Positions 26,700 to 36,438 of a DNA stretch of 64,000 bases are shown in pieces (position 1 is the stretch's first letter; each line of letters opens with the position of its first letter). The translations under genes were made by a program, and so were the position numbers. The stretch covers positions 62,001 to 126,000 of the forward strand of contig CALCII010000012.1 of NCBI GenBank assembly GCA_937907395.1. Reading direction: 5' to 3'. The stretch is from an uncultured Chitinophagaceae bacterium. GTDB lineage: Bacteria; Bacteroidota; Bacteroidia; Chitinophagales; Chitinophagaceae. Under the pieces are notes generated by a model. That model was not told the origin of the DNA. It saw only the letters and a program-made list of their open reading frames with translations, and made no database searches.

Positions 26700-28370
26700 A
26701 TGAGCGAAACTGTTAAAACGGGTCGTCACCCGAAAGCACTTTATGTTCTTTTTTTTACAGAAATGTGGGAACGTTTTGCCTACTACCTGATGGTAGGAAT
26801 TCTGCTCCTGTATTTAATTGATACCAAAACCGGCGGTAAAGGATTCGATGAAAAAATGGGAGCCGATATCGTTGGAAGTTTTATTGCCCTGGTTTACCTG
26901 ACACCTTTTATTGGAGGTTTGCTGGCCGACAGATACATTGGCTATATCAGATCCATTTACATAGGTGGTATACTGATGTCGGCCGGATACCTGGGACTGG
27001 CTATTCCCGGCAATACGGCTATGTTCGTTTCATTGTCGTTAATCATTATCGGAAATGGATTTTTCAAGCCTAATATTTCCACACTACTTGGAAATATCTA
27101 TAACCGGGAAGATTTAAAACCACTTAAAGATAACGCCTACAACATCTTTTACATGGGCATCAACATTGGTGCATTTGTGTGCAACTTTGTAGCAGCTTAC
27201 CTGCGTAATAAATATGGCTGGGGCTGGGCTTTTTCTGCAGCTGGTATTGGTTTGCTTATCGGACTTATCATTCTTTCCACTTCATTGAAAGAAATAAAAT
27301 CAGGCGACATAAAAAAACCTGTGCAAAAAGAAGATATGTCTTTAGGACAGATTTTCGGATATGTTTTTCTTCCCGCTATAATCGCAGCTGTAATTGGATG
27401 GATCGTTCCATCACAACTTTTCGGATCCACTATTATGGGAACGAAAGCGAATGACGCATTCATCTTTGCCTGCATTCCCATCATTGCATTCTACATTTCA
27501 TTATGGGTAAAAGCTAAAGGTTCAGATAAAAAAGCGATTGGCTCACTATTATTCATTTTTGTTATTGCAATTGCATTCTGGACCATCTATAATCAGAATG
27601 CAACAGGATTAACCTTATGGGCAGAAAAGCACACAGACCGTGTTGCTTCCCCAACAACAGCGGCAATCACCGGTAAAATTTTTCCGTTGCAGGAAGTAAG
27701 CGATACTCCAAGACTGGTGAATAAAGTAGATGAATACCTGAGAGAAGTGAAAGACGCAAACGGTAACACAATACAGGTGCAAGGTCCCGACTCTTACTTT
27801 AATAATGTTCCGAAAGAAGAATTGCCCGGTGGAAAAAGTGTTAAGCTTACAAATACTGAGTTATTTCAGTCCATCAATCCATTATTTATCGTTTTACTCA
27901 CTCTGATTTTCGTTCCATTATTTGATTTTCTTAGGAAGAGAGGTAAAGAGCCCACAACTGCCTCGAAGTTTGGAATGGCTATGTTTATATCTGCGTTATC
28001 TGCCCTGGTGATGGTTTTTGCAATCATGTCAGTTCCGTCGATATATACGCACAAAACATCACCTCTATGGTTATGGGGCACCTACTTTGTTTTTACGATC
28101 AGTGAGATATTTTTAAGCCCAATCGGTTTATCATTTGTTTCAAAACTCTCTCCACCACGATTGACCGCTTTAATGATGGGTGGCTGGTTCCTTGCCACAT
28201 CCCTGGGAGGTAAAGTTGCAGGAATTATGACCGGATTCTGGGATGATTTTACAGACAAAAAAATGTTCTTCCTGATACTTGTAGTAGCCGCCACAATTGG
28301 TGGTATACTCATTTACTCACAAATAAAATCTTTAAACAGAATTGTAAAAGAAAGAACCGGAACAGATTAA
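26700..28370 (+). CDS. Proton-dependent oligopeptide transporter (POT/PTR2)
   Basis: 556 residues, about 14 membrane helices. The POT ExxER motif is present at Glu21-Glu24-Arg25 (FTEMWERFAYY), followed by FIGGLLADRYIGY and FYMGINIGAF, the PTR2 signature region. A larger extracytoplasmic loop (about 300-385) separates late helices, as is common in Bacteroidota members. Imports di- and tripeptides with protons. It is followed by its own terminator and then by an OPT-family transporter. Confidence 0.92.
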   Translation: MSETVKTGRHPKALYVLFFTEMWERFAYYLMVGILLLYLIDTKTGGKGFDEKMGADIVGSFIALVYLTPFIGGLLADRYIGYIRSIYIGGILMSAGYLGLAIPGNTAMFVSLSLIIIGNGFFKPNISTLLGNIYNREDLKPLKDNAYNIFYMGINIGAFVCNFVAAYLRNKYGWGWAFSAAGIGLLIGLIILSTSLKEIKSGDIKKPVQKEDMSLGQIFGYVFLPAIIAAVIGWIVPSQLFGSTIMGTKANDAFIFACIPIIAFYISLWVKAKGSDKKAIGSLLFIFVIAIAFWTIYNQNATGLTLWAEKHTDRVASPTTAAITGKIFPLQEVSDTPRLVNKVDEYLREVKDANGNTIQVQGPDSYFNNVPKEELPGGKSVKLTNTELFQSINPLFIVLLTLIFVPLFDFLRKRGKEPTTASKFGMAMFISALSALVMVFAIMSVPSIYTHKTSPLWLWGTYFVFTISEIFLSPIGLSFVSKLSPPRLTALMMGGWFLATSLGGKVAGIMTGFWDDFTDKKMFFLILVVAATIGGILIYSQIKSLNRIVKERTGTD

Positions 28371-28390
28371 TGAATATTCAAAATTGCAAA

Positions 28391-28420
28391 AAGGGTTAAG
28401 CATGGCTTAGCCCTTTTTTA
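28391..28420 (+). terminator. Terminator after the POT transporter
   Basis: AAGGGTTAAGC, loop ATG, GCTTAGCCCTT then TTTT; 11-bp stem with one G-U pair. Confidence 0.85.
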
Positions 28421-28449
28421 TTATCTTCCTTTCTTAAAACCAGAACCAT

Positions 28450-30504
28450 ATGTCTGAATCAAAATTTCAACCTTTTGTTTCCGATGAAACCAAAATGCCA
28501 GAGTTTACTGTCAAGAGTGTGTTAGTAGGCGCCGCCTTTGGTATCATCTTCGGTGCGTCCACTGTTTATCTTGCATTAAAAGCCGGACTTACTGTTAGTG
28601 CATCTATTCCCATTGCAGTAATTGCAATCACATTAGGAAGAGTTTTTCTCAAAACAACGATTCTTGAAAACAATATTATTCAAACAACAGGTTCTGCCGG
28701 TGAAAGTATTGCCGCAGGTGTGGTGTTCACATTGCCGGGCTTTCTGTTCCTTTCTTCACCCGACAGCAAAGAGTTCTTCAACTATTTTACTATTCTCACA
28801 TTGGCCATTTTCGGAGGCATCCTTGGTACTCTTATGATGGTGCCATTACGAAGATCTTTAATTGTAAAAGAACACGGCGTATTACCTTATCCCGAAGGAA
28901 CTGCCTGTGCCTCCGTTTTAAAAGCAGGTGAAAAAGGTGGCGATTTTGCCAAGACTGCCTTCCTCGGACTGGGCTTTGCTTTCGTGTATGCGTTTCTGCA
29001 AAAAATGATTCACATCATTGCAGAAACACCTTTCTTCATGACGAAACAAATCAATAAATTTTTTCCTTCGGCTAAGGTTAGTGGTGAGATCACACCCGAA
29101 TACATGGGTGTGGGCTATATCATTGGTCCAAAGATCAGTGGCGTACTGGTGGCCGGTGGTGTGATTGCATGGTTTGCTTTTATTCCATTGCTGGCTTCTT
29201 TGGTTCCACCGGACATTATTGCAGCACAATTAGTAAAACTCGGCTACCTGGCTGGCATGGATAAAACCGGTGGCCCGGGTGGCTGGGATCCTGTTGCGCA
29301 TACATTTACAGATTACTCTGCGGCCATCTACCGGGCTTATGTTCGACAGATTGGTGCCGGTGCAGTAGCTGCCGGTGGTTTTATTACGTTGATTAAAACA
29401 ATTCCCACCATTATTTCTTCCTTTAAAGGAAGCCTCGGTTCTTTAAAAAAGCAAGATGGCGAAGTAGCAGAAGTGAAACGTACCGAAAGAGACCTGAGCA
29501 TGAAAATAGTTTTAATAGGTAGTGGCATTCTGATTTTATTAATGGCTGTATTGCCTAACGTGCCCGGTGATAATGTATTCAGTCGCTTGTTATTGGGTGT
29601 ACTGGTAATCATCTTTGGTGCATTCTTTGTAACTGTATCCTCACGGATTGTAGGTTTGATCGGCTCCAGCAACAACCCCATCAGTGGTATGACCATTGCC
29701 ACACTCATGGGCACCTGTCTCATCTTTATTGCAGTTGGCTGGACCGGCAAAGTGTATGAACCCATGGCCTTGGTGGTTGGCGGTATGATTTGTATTGCGG
29801 CAGCGAATGCCGGTGCCACTTCACAGGATTTAAAAACGGGTTATATCGTTGGTGCCACACCTAAATACCAACAGCTCTCATTGTTTGTTGGTGCCATCGT
29901 TTCTTCAATTGCGATTGGCGCTACTGTGAAAATACTGGATAAGCCAAGTGCCGAAATGCTGGCACAAGGCATTACGCATGCAATTGGTACCGATAAATTT
30001 CCTGCACCACAAGGAACGTTGATGGCAACATTGATTAAAGGAATTTTATCATTTAATCTCGACTGGCAATTTGTATTAGTTGGAGTTGCCATTGCCATAA
30101 CAATGGAATTGTGTGGCATCAAATCATTAAGTTTTGCTGTTGGTTTATATCTTCCTTTATCAACCACATTGCCCATCTTCCTTGGCGGTGCTATACGTGG
30201 TTTAGTGGATCTGAAGAAAAAGAAAAGCGGAGAAGTAGTGAATGCAGAAGAAGAAGACCTTGGAAAAGGAAACCTATTTGCAACCGGTTTAGTAGCCGGT
30301 GGTGCATTAGCCGGGGTGTTGATTGCGTTTATCTCGGCACCAGATTCCACTCAAAGCTTCCTGCAAAGTATAAACATGGAACACGGCCTATCAAACTTAC
30401 TTGGACAAAACGGATACTTCTTTCTGGGAATTGCTTTTTTTGCCATTATGGGATTCATCCTTTACAAGATAGGCGTACAAAAAACCGAAGCGCTGAAAGA
30501 ATAA
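28450..30504 (+). CDS. Oligopeptide transporter, OPT family
   Basis: 684 residues, 14-16 membrane helices. Signature segments are GAAFGIIFGASTVYLALKAG near the N-terminus, TTGSAGESIAAGVVFTLPG, LPYPEGTACASVLKAGE and a late LCGIKSLSFAVGLYLPLSTT, all typical of bacterial OPT proteins. It probably imports oligopeptides or metal-peptide chelates by proton symport. Independent transcription is likely: terminators lie on both sides. Confidence 0.9.
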   Translation: MSESKFQPFVSDETKMPEFTVKSVLVGAAFGIIFGASTVYLALKAGLTVSASIPIAVIAITLGRVFLKTTILENNIIQTTGSAGESIAAGVVFTLPGFLFLSSPDSKEFFNYFTILTLAIFGGILGTLMMVPLRRSLIVKEHGVLPYPEGTACASVLKAGEKGGDFAKTAFLGLGFAFVYAFLQKMIHIIAETPFFMTKQINKFFPSAKVSGEITPEYMGVGYIIGPKISGVLVAGGVIAWFAFIPLLASLVPPDIIAAQLVKLGYLAGMDKTGGPGGWDPVAHTFTDYSAAIYRAYVRQIGAGAVAAGGFITLIKTIPTIISSFKGSLGSLKKQDGEVAEVKRTERDLSMKIVLIGSGILILLMAVLPNVPGDNVFSRLLLGVLVIIFGAFFVTVSSRIVGLIGSSNNPISGMTIATLMGTCLIFIAVGWTGKVYEPMALVVGGMICIAAANAGATSQDLKTGYIVGATPKYQQLSLFVGAIVSSIAIGATVKILDKPSAEMLAQGITHAIGTDKFPAPQGTLMATLIKGILSFNLDWQFVLVGVAIAITMELCGIKSLSFAVGLYLPLSTTLPIFLGGAIRGLVDLKKKKSGEVVNAEEEDLGKGNLFATGLVAGGALAGVLIAFISAPDSTQSFLQSINMEHGLSNLLGQNGYFFLGIAFFAIMGFILYKIGVQKTEALKE

Positions 30505-30531
30505 AAATCAAATACATATTCTTCAAAATAT

Positions 30532-30556
30532 AAAGCCCCGTTACCGGGGCTTTTTT
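30532..30556 (+). terminator. Terminator after the OPT transporter
   Basis: AAAGCCCCG, loop TTAC, CGGGGC then TTTTTT; a GC-rich stem 28 bases after the stop. Confidence 0.88.
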
Positions 30557-30596
30557 CAAACTTAATAAACAACTATGCGATGGGGTTAGTAAGTGC

Positions 30597-31652
30597 TTAT
30601 ACCAAACCAAGGAAAGAAGCGGCTGCCTTTGCCTGGCGCAACAAAAAGAAATCAGACTGAGTTCCTTTAGCTGCTATGGTTTCATAGATCTCTGAATACT
30701 GATCTGTAATATGTTCAATGCTGTAGCGATAACGGAGTTTCCATCCGTTATTGATTAACTGATCACGATATCCCGCATCTTCAATCACCTTCAGAATTCC
30801 CCGACGGATATCAAATATGTTATGCGGATTTACTTTACAGGCAGCATCATCTGCAATTTCATTCATAGGAGAAATGCGGCTGGTAACCAATGGGCGGCCA
30901 ACGGCACAAGCTTCCAATATAGGCAAACCAAATCCTTCATACGTGGAAACAAAAGCAACCATATCACAATCGATGTATTGTTGCTTCAGTTCATCAAATG
31001 AAAGATTTACATAGGATTTGTAATCAATCTTATTTTCCTGCAGAATCATTTGCGTTTCTTCATCCAGGTTGCCTACAATATGTAACTCACAATTGATTCC
31101 TTTTAATGCCTCAGCCAGATTGCGGATGTTTTTATTCACCTTCGTGCCTATCTGTAGAATTCTTGGCTTTTGCGCATTAAAAGTCTTTGGCTGAAATTCA
31201 AAACGTGGATCAAAAAAATTAGGAACCACTTTAATACGTTCCGGATTCACTCCTGTAAGCTTCACTAATTCTTTTTTTGTTTTCTCACTGATAACAGTGA
31301 TTGTACTGGCCCTCCACATAGGAAGCTGGTACCAGAAAAATTTAAACACCCAGTATTTAAGGTCCCATTTATTAAAACGTGTAAGAAACACGCAGTCATG
31401 AATCGTAAGCACAGTATTTTTCTTCTTCATACCAAGTGCCACGTAATGAATATCTCCTGTAATATGATTGACTTGCGTTTGGGAGGAACCCGCTTTTAAG
31501 ATATTAGCCGCAATATTCCGGATAGAAGGAACTTCTACTTTACTGGTTGCAAATTTGTTTTGAATGGAAACCTGCTGATGAATGTTGTCAAACAACGATT
31601 CAATGCTGAATGCATTAAGCCTGCGCTTTCGGAAGAAGTATGATACTTCCAT
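30597..31652 (-). CDS. Glycosyltransferase family 4 (GT-B fold)
   Basis: 351 residues from ATG 31652. The frame continues to 31832, but that part overlaps the DUF1501 gene and the promoter at 31692. The C-terminal domain has the GT4 nucleotide-sugar signature STYEGFGLPILEACAVGRPLVTS, and ILQIGTKVNKN opens the second Rossmann domain. HITGDIHYVALGMKKKNTVLTIHD lies in the acceptor domain. Transfers a sugar to an unknown acceptor, probably surface polysaccharide. No other glycan genes adjoin it. Confidence 0.85.
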   Translation of the reverse strand: MEVSYFFRKRRLNAFSIESLFDNIHQQVSIQNKFATSKVEVPSIRNIAANILKAGSSQTQVNHITGDIHYVALGMKKKNTVLTIHDCVFLTRFNKWDLKYWVFKFFWYQLPMWRASTITVISEKTKKELVKLTGVNPERIKVVPNFFDPRFEFQPKTFNAQKPRILQIGTKVNKNIRNLAEALKGINCELHIVGNLDEETQMILQENKIDYKSYVNLSFDELKQQYIDCDMVAFVSTYEGFGLPILEACAVGRPLVTSRISPMNEIADDAACKVNPHNIFDIRRGILKVIEDAGYRDQLINNGWKLRYRYSIEHITDQYSEIYETIAAKGTQSDFFLLRQAKAAASFLGLV

Positions 31653-31691
31653 GGAATTGGACTTTTGGTTTTTTAAGAAAATTGGATAAGA

Positions 31692-31721
31692 CAAATTTAT
31701 AGTTTCTGTCTGAAAAAACAA
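31692..31721 (-). promoter_or_regulatory. Consensus Bacteroidota promoter of the glycosyltransferase
   Basis: Minus strand TTG, 19 bases, TAAATTTG: an exact match to the TTG-N19-TAnnTTTG pattern. It ends 39 bases before the start codon, downstream of the DUF1501 stop. Confidence 0.7.
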
Positions 31722-31768
31722 CCAAATTTTTCCAAAACTAATGGAAACCCCGATCCGGCTGCTTTTTC

Positions 31769-32968
31769 TCAGATAAACGACAGAGGCTGAATGGATTGCT
31801 TCAGTATGGCCGGGGCATCTGCATCCAGCCAATTGGATAAGATAGTGGCATACACCTGCCTGAAATCAACTTCAAATCCAAGGTCACCATCGTCCAGCTT
31901 TGAAAGATCAGGCAAAGGATTGTAGAGCCCCTTTTTCTTCAAAGCCCCGCTGATGAAAAACATATTGTTTGCTTTTCCATGGTCCGTTCCGCCACTGGCA
32001 TTTTGCGCCACACGGCGTCCAAATTCAGAAAATGTAAACAACAGCACATCATTGAACCGGTTATTTGCTTTCAGGTCTTTTACAAATGAATTCACTGCTT
32101 CATTCAATTCCGTAAACAATCTCTTTTGCTGTGCTTCCTGGTTAATATGTGTATCAAAGCTGCCCAGCGATATGTAATACACTTTTGTATTAATGTTGCT
32201 GAAAATGAGTGAGGCGATGGTCTTTAACCCCTTTCCCAGTTCGGAATCCGGGTAGGTAACAGAGGTTGGTCTCAGTTTACTTTGTTCAAAAATATAATCG
32301 GCACTGGAAATCGTTTCGGCCATGGTCTTGTATAAATAATCCACCGGCTGCTCATGATCGTGCTGATGCACCTGTTTCAACAGGTGTTTAAAAAACCGGT
32401 CGTTGCTGGTGTTATAAAGCCGGCGGGGGTCTTCCACGGCAATCCCTTTCACCTGTTCGCCTTTCAACGCCAGGCTCAACACATCATCAATTTCCAACGC
32501 ATAGGTTGGTTTGTCGCAACCATGGCATTGTGCATCAAGATAGCGTCCCAACCACCCCGAATTCCAGTATTGATTGCTATTACTGGCCGTATGCCAGATA
32601 TCCATGCTCCTGAAATGGCTTTTATCTGGATTGGGATAACCCACACTGTTATAAATTCCCAAGCTTCCTTCATCATACAATTCTTTGAATACAGTTAACG
32701 ACGGATGAATGGCAGCTTCATCGGTTAATGCTAATGCATCGGTTCGTTGTATAGCAAGGCGAGGCCGGTTACTGTAATACAAATCATTCCGCACAGGTAT
32801 AATGGTGTTTAATCCGTCATTACCACCGCTCAACTGAATAATCACTGTTACTTTATTTCCGGAAGGCACTGCCATTCCTGTCTCGAATGCTTTCAGAAAT
32901 TTAGGGACAAAAAGAGAAGCCGTTGCTAATGAACCAAGATGCAAAAATTCTTTCCGTTTAATGTGCAT
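31769..32968 (-). CDS. DUF1501 secreted protein
   Basis: 399 residues. The N-terminus (KRKEFLHLGSLATASLFVPKFL) resembles a degenerate Tat signal with KR in place of RR. VIIQLSGGNDGLNTIIPVRND and KSHFRSMDIWHTA are typical of DUF1501, a family related to the alkaline-phosphatase/sulfatase fold. FTFSEFGRRVAQNASGGTDHG near the C-terminus supplies the conserved His/Asp region. It follows a DUF1800 gene by 29 bases; the two families regularly travel together. Enzyme activity has not been established for the family as far as I know. Confidence 0.88.
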   Translation of the reverse strand: MHIKRKEFLHLGSLATASLFVPKFLKAFETGMAVPSGNKVTVIIQLSGGNDGLNTIIPVRNDLYYSNRPRLAIQRTDALALTDEAAIHPSLTVFKELYDEGSLGIYNSVGYPNPDKSHFRSMDIWHTASNSNQYWNSGWLGRYLDAQCHGCDKPTYALEIDDVLSLALKGEQVKGIAVEDPRRLYNTSNDRFFKHLLKQVHQHDHEQPVDYLYKTMAETISSADYIFEQSKLRPTSVTYPDSELGKGLKTIASLIFSNINTKVYYISLGSFDTHINQEAQQKRLFTELNEAVNSFVKDLKANNRFNDVLLFTFSEFGRRVAQNASGGTDHGKANNMFFISGALKKKGLYNPLPDLSKLDDGDLGFEVDFRQVYATILSNWLDADAPAILKQSIQPLSFI

Positions 32969-32997
32969 GATGCTTAGGATTTTGATGTTGATGAAGG

Positions 32998-34428
32998 CTA
33001 GCAGAGTTGATAATCGGGTGTACTCATGAGCCGGATGATAGCCGATTGAATATAACGTTCACGTGTAGACGAATCAAAAAATGCTTCCAGGTCTGTTTTT
33101 GAAATTGCTTCCGAAGGATGCTGAATTAAAACAGAAGAAATGGTGCTGAAGAGATTCTCCCTGGTTGTTTTTGAAAGTGGTTCATACAGCTGATCCCATT
33201 TGATCGTGGCACTGAAATTCTGCCTGCCCTGCTTCGGCTGTTTCTGTTGCATCCTTCCCATGTCCTGGTCATCGTCGCTTTTGGGACGTATATTCAATAA
33301 TTCTTGTCCGGCGATAATCTGTGGCATTTTCAGGCGAAACATAAGAGAAGAACTATCAATCCAGTTCCTGCCGCCCGGCCACCCGGCCACATTGGGCGGA
33401 TAGAACAAAATCTGACCTAATACTTTCTGAGCAAGCAACATAGCTGCCGGTGTTTCAATATCCATTGGTAAGATGCGGCGGATGCCGGCAATCAACTGGA
33501 CAGGAGATTTGATTAACGCACCCATATTCTTTGCATCATAAAACCAACCGGACGTGAATATTGATTTCATCAACGCTCCAATATCATAACCGGATTGATA
33601 AAACTGGTTGGCCAGCATCTGAATCTTTTCCGGGTCTGTTTGTTCATTTACAAAGAAGCGATAGATCTTGGTGACAATAAATATTGCGGTTTGTTTTTGT
33701 TCAAGCAGAATATTCAATACATCATCTCCATCAAAATTTCCTGTTTTTCCAAGAACGGTTTTTTGTCCATCATCATGCAAATTCGGACGGAACACAAACT
33801 CACCATTTAACTGAAACTGCCAACCTGTAAAAGCACGTGCCGCTTCTTTAATATCTTTCTCCGTATAATTTCCACGCCCCATGGTAAACAATTCCATCAC
33901 TTCACGGGCGAAATTTTCATTGGGCTTCTGCTTTCTGTTTTGTTGATTATTAAGAAAAGCAAGCATGGCAGCACTCCTGCTTACTTCCTTTAATAAAGTA
34001 CCAAAGTTGCCCAAGGCATTAGCCCGGATCGTATTAACCAGCTGCTGCTGATACAATACATTGAGATTACGGCAGGCAAAATGACCATGCCAGAAGAAAG
34101 CCATTTTCTCCCTTAACTGCTGCTCACTGTTCGTCATTTCATCCAGCCACTCAAGGTTCAGATTCCGGATCTCTTCTCTTGATTTCTTTTGAAGCTCTTT
34201 TTTTTGCTCTTTGGATAATTCCATTCTCCGTACATCCTGTATTCCATTCATTAAGCCATCAAATACATTGTTGGCTACAGTAAAAGGAACTGGCTGACGG
34301 GAAGATGCTTTTACCAGTGCATCATATAGCTTCGGAGGAGAAACTTTGTCCAGGTCACGTACCTGTTCTACAGCCGGACCAAAACCCGCCCGCCATAATA
34401 AATGTTGATTCTGCAATTGATTACCCAC
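32998..34428 (-). CDS. DUF1800 protein
   Basis: 476 residues. LLWRAGFGPA near the start and AREVMELFTMGRGNYTEKDIKEAARAFTGW in the centre are DUF1800 signatures, as is VAGWPGGRNWIDSS later. MAFFWHGHFACR is also conserved in the family. No clear signal peptide is seen. Stops 29 bases before the DUF1501 start, so they form an operon; the proteins are thought to act together at the cell surface, but the function is unknown. A Lys/Gln-rich insert (MGRMQQKQPKQGRQ) lies near residue 390. Confidence 0.88.
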   Translation of the reverse strand: MGNQLQNQHLLWRAGFGPAVEQVRDLDKVSPPKLYDALVKASSRQPVPFTVANNVFDGLMNGIQDVRRMELSKEQKKELQKKSREEIRNLNLEWLDEMTNSEQQLREKMAFFWHGHFACRNLNVLYQQQLVNTIRANALGNFGTLLKEVSRSAAMLAFLNNQQNRKQKPNENFAREVMELFTMGRGNYTEKDIKEAARAFTGWQFQLNGEFVFRPNLHDDGQKTVLGKTGNFDGDDVLNILLEQKQTAIFIVTKIYRFFVNEQTDPEKIQMLANQFYQSGYDIGALMKSIFTSGWFYDAKNMGALIKSPVQLIAGIRRILPMDIETPAAMLLAQKVLGQILFYPPNVAGWPGGRNWIDSSSLMFRLKMPQIIAGQELLNIRPKSDDDQDMGRMQQKQPKQGRQNFSATIKWDQLYEPLSKTTRENLFSTISSVLIQHPSEAISKTDLEAFFDSSTRERYIQSAIIRLMSTPDYQLC

Positions 34429-34638
34429 GCTAAAGAAATTTTAGTTAAGACCAGACAGATCGATATTGGTTTAATAAGAACGTGAATATCAGTAGGTATT
34501 GTATAAAACATTGCCGGTTTCTTTATCTCTCATCCTCTTTTTGCAACGAAATTGCAATAATTAAAAGGATTCATATTTACTTCTTCTCAGCTGAAAATAA
34601 TAAATTGATTACTTCATTTTTAACCAAACTACTGAAAC

Positions 34639-35616
34639 ATGAAAAAAAGTTTGATTCTATTCTCAGCTATCAGTCTTTTCCTTGCTGCATGTAATAAAAA
34701 TGCAAAAGAAGCACAGGATGAAAAAATCACAGAAGAAACAGGACGACGTTGCGCCTCTTATGAAGTTCTGCAAGAACAAATAAAAAAAGACCCTTCTCTG
34801 AAAGCGAGAATGGAACAAATTGAATCTTTCACCACACGTTATGCAAATTCAGTAAAAGCCAGACTGGAATCGGATGGTGTAACCATGACCATTCCTGTAT
34901 ATGTAAATGTACTTTACAACACAACTGCTCAGAATATTTCTGATCTGCAGATTCAATCACAAATCGATGTTTTAAATGAAGATTTTGCTGCATTAAATGC
35001 AGATGTAAATAAAACAACAACATATGGAACTGTGAAAGCTGGCGATACCAAAATCCGTTTTGTTTTAGCAGGTGTTGTACGGAAACAAACAACCACCACT
35101 TCCTGGAGCACCAACGATGCAATGAAGAAATCAACAACAGGCGGTATCAATCCAACCAACCCAACGACTTCATTAAACCTTTGGTCCTGCAACCTGAGTA
35201 ATGGAATCCTAGGTTATGCTCAGTTCCCCGGAGGAAGCAGTGCAACTGACGGTGTGGTAATTCTTTATTCTGCTTTTGGCAGCCGTTTAAAATATCCTGC
35301 AGGAACTTACACTACTACATATGATAAAGGAAGGACTGCCACTCACGAAGTAGGCCACTGGTTAAATCTCCGTCATATCTGGGGCGATAAAAGATGTGGC
35401 AATGATTTAGTGGACGATACACCAGCACACGATGGTGCTAACTATGGTTGTCCTGCAGCCGGTGCTAAAAGTGCATGCTCCGGAAAACCCGTTGAAATGA
35501 ACATGAACTATATGGATTATACAGATGATGCCTGTATGTATATGTTCACTAAGGGTCAGTCTACCCGCATGAGAGCTACTTTTGCAGTTGGAGGTCCCAG
35601 AGCGGGATTACGTTAA
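34639..35616 (+). CDS. M43-like zinc metalloprotease lipoprotein
   Basis: 325 residues. The lipoprotein signal ends LFLAAC (Cys18). The zinc motif HEVGHWLNLRH gives His236, Glu237, His240 and His246; the Met-turn is NYMDY with Met292. Both fit metzincins of family M43 (cytophagalysin/pappalysin). Residues 19-80 look like a prosegment. The usual C-terminal T9SS sorting domain is absent: the protein ends soon after the catalytic domain (GGPRAGLR), so it is probably membrane-anchored through the lipid rather than sorted by T9SS. Stand-alone gene with a terminator. Confidence 0.9.
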   Translation: MKKSLILFSAISLFLAACNKNAKEAQDEKITEETGRRCASYEVLQEQIKKDPSLKARMEQIESFTTRYANSVKARLESDGVTMTIPVYVNVLYNTTAQNISDLQIQSQIDVLNEDFAALNADVNKTTTYGTVKAGDTKIRFVLAGVVRKQTTTTSWSTNDAMKKSTTGGINPTNPTTSLNLWSCNLSNGILGYAQFPGGSSATDGVVILYSAFGSRLKYPAGTYTTTYDKGRTATHEVGHWLNLRHIWGDKRCGNDLVDDTPAHDGANYGCPAAGAKSACSGKPVEMNMNYMDYTDDACMYMFTKGQSTRMRATFAVGGPRAGLR

Positions 35617-35637
35617 CCAGTTTTGATATGGTATAAA

Positions 35638-35668
35638 AAGAAGTCCCGCAATGCGGGACTTCTTTTTT
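35638..35668 (+). terminator. Bidirectional terminator, metalloprotease and beta-barrel genes
   Basis: AAGAAGTCCCGC, loop AAT, GCGGGACTTCTT then TTTT; perfect 12-bp stem. The minus strand also ends in a T run, so it can serve both convergent genes. Confidence 0.9.
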
Positions 35669-35670
35669 AG

Positions 35671-36327
35671 TTATGATCCTTTTTTATTTCCGATAATCCA
35701 TCGTGCACCTATTCCAAAATTTTGAAGGTACCCAAGCCCGAGATTAGAATTCAGGTTAAACCCGCTTTGTATTGTGGTTGTTCCAGACCCTTTTGTTTTT
35801 TGTCTTGAATACCCCGCATTTAAAAGATCTGCAAATCGTACTTCCAGTAAAATATTTTTATTCCATTTATAAGCCACACCTGGAAAAATTCTTGCTGTTG
35901 CGTTAAATGAATTTTGAGTTGAAGCTGCGGGATCATACTTCTGCCCACCAACTCCTGCTCCAATTCTCCCATCGCCAAACACATAAAAACTTTTACTTAA
36001 AGGCAAATACTTGCGGGTAAAATAACCGCCACCTACACTATAATTGTTTTGAGTAACTGTAGATGAAGTTTCTGATTTAGAGGAGCCCAATCCCCCACTC
36101 AGGTAAAAGCCGTTCAACCTGTTTGCAGAAGATGCTATGCCTAGCTCAGCTGAAAGCCCTCCAAAAAAATTTTTCTGACTTGTTTCAACAGAACCACTGG
36201 TTGTTTTACTTGAAGTGGTGTTGATATCCAATCCCAATCCAAGTGTTTTATCCCCTTTTTGAAATTGTGCCATTGAAGAAACGGAGATCAATACAGTTGC
36301 CGATAATAACATGATTTGCTTTCTCAT
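35671..36327 (-). CDS. Small outer membrane beta-barrel protein
   Basis: 218 residues from ATG 36327; the earlier in-frame start (36411) lies across a terminator hairpin. Signal peptide (about 1-22, ending SSMAQ), then alternating amphipathic strands with Gly- and Ser/Thr-rich turns (GLGLDINTTSSKTTSGS, LNSNLGLGYLQNFGIGARWIIG). This is the pattern of the OmpA/OmpX-like beta-barrel family common in Bacteroidota. Function unknown. Confidence 0.75.
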   Translation of the reverse strand: MRKQIMLLSATVLISVSSMAQFQKGDKTLGLGLDINTTSSKTTSGSVETSQKNFFGGLSAELGIASSANRLNGFYLSGGLGSSKSETSSTVTQNNYSVGGGYFTRKYLPLSKSFYVFGDGRIGAGVGGQKYDPAASTQNSFNATARIFPGVAYKWNKNILLEVRFADLLNAGYSRQKTKGSGTTTIQSGFNLNSNLGLGYLQNFGIGARWIIGNKKGS

Positions 36328-36357
36328 AAAAAATTGTTTTTTCAAAATTGAAATGAA

Positions 36358-36389
36358 AAAGGATAAAAGAATCACTTCTTTTATCCTTT
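36358..36389 (-). terminator. Terminator of serS
   Basis: Minus strand AAAGGATAAAAGAA, loop GTGA, TTCTTTTATCCTTT then TT; a perfect 14-bp stem between serS and the downstream beta-barrel gene. Confidence 0.8.
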
Positions 36390-36438
36390 CACAAATGTTT
36401 ATGTTAAGCAAACAGAAAATTTATCTGTCTATGCAGCA

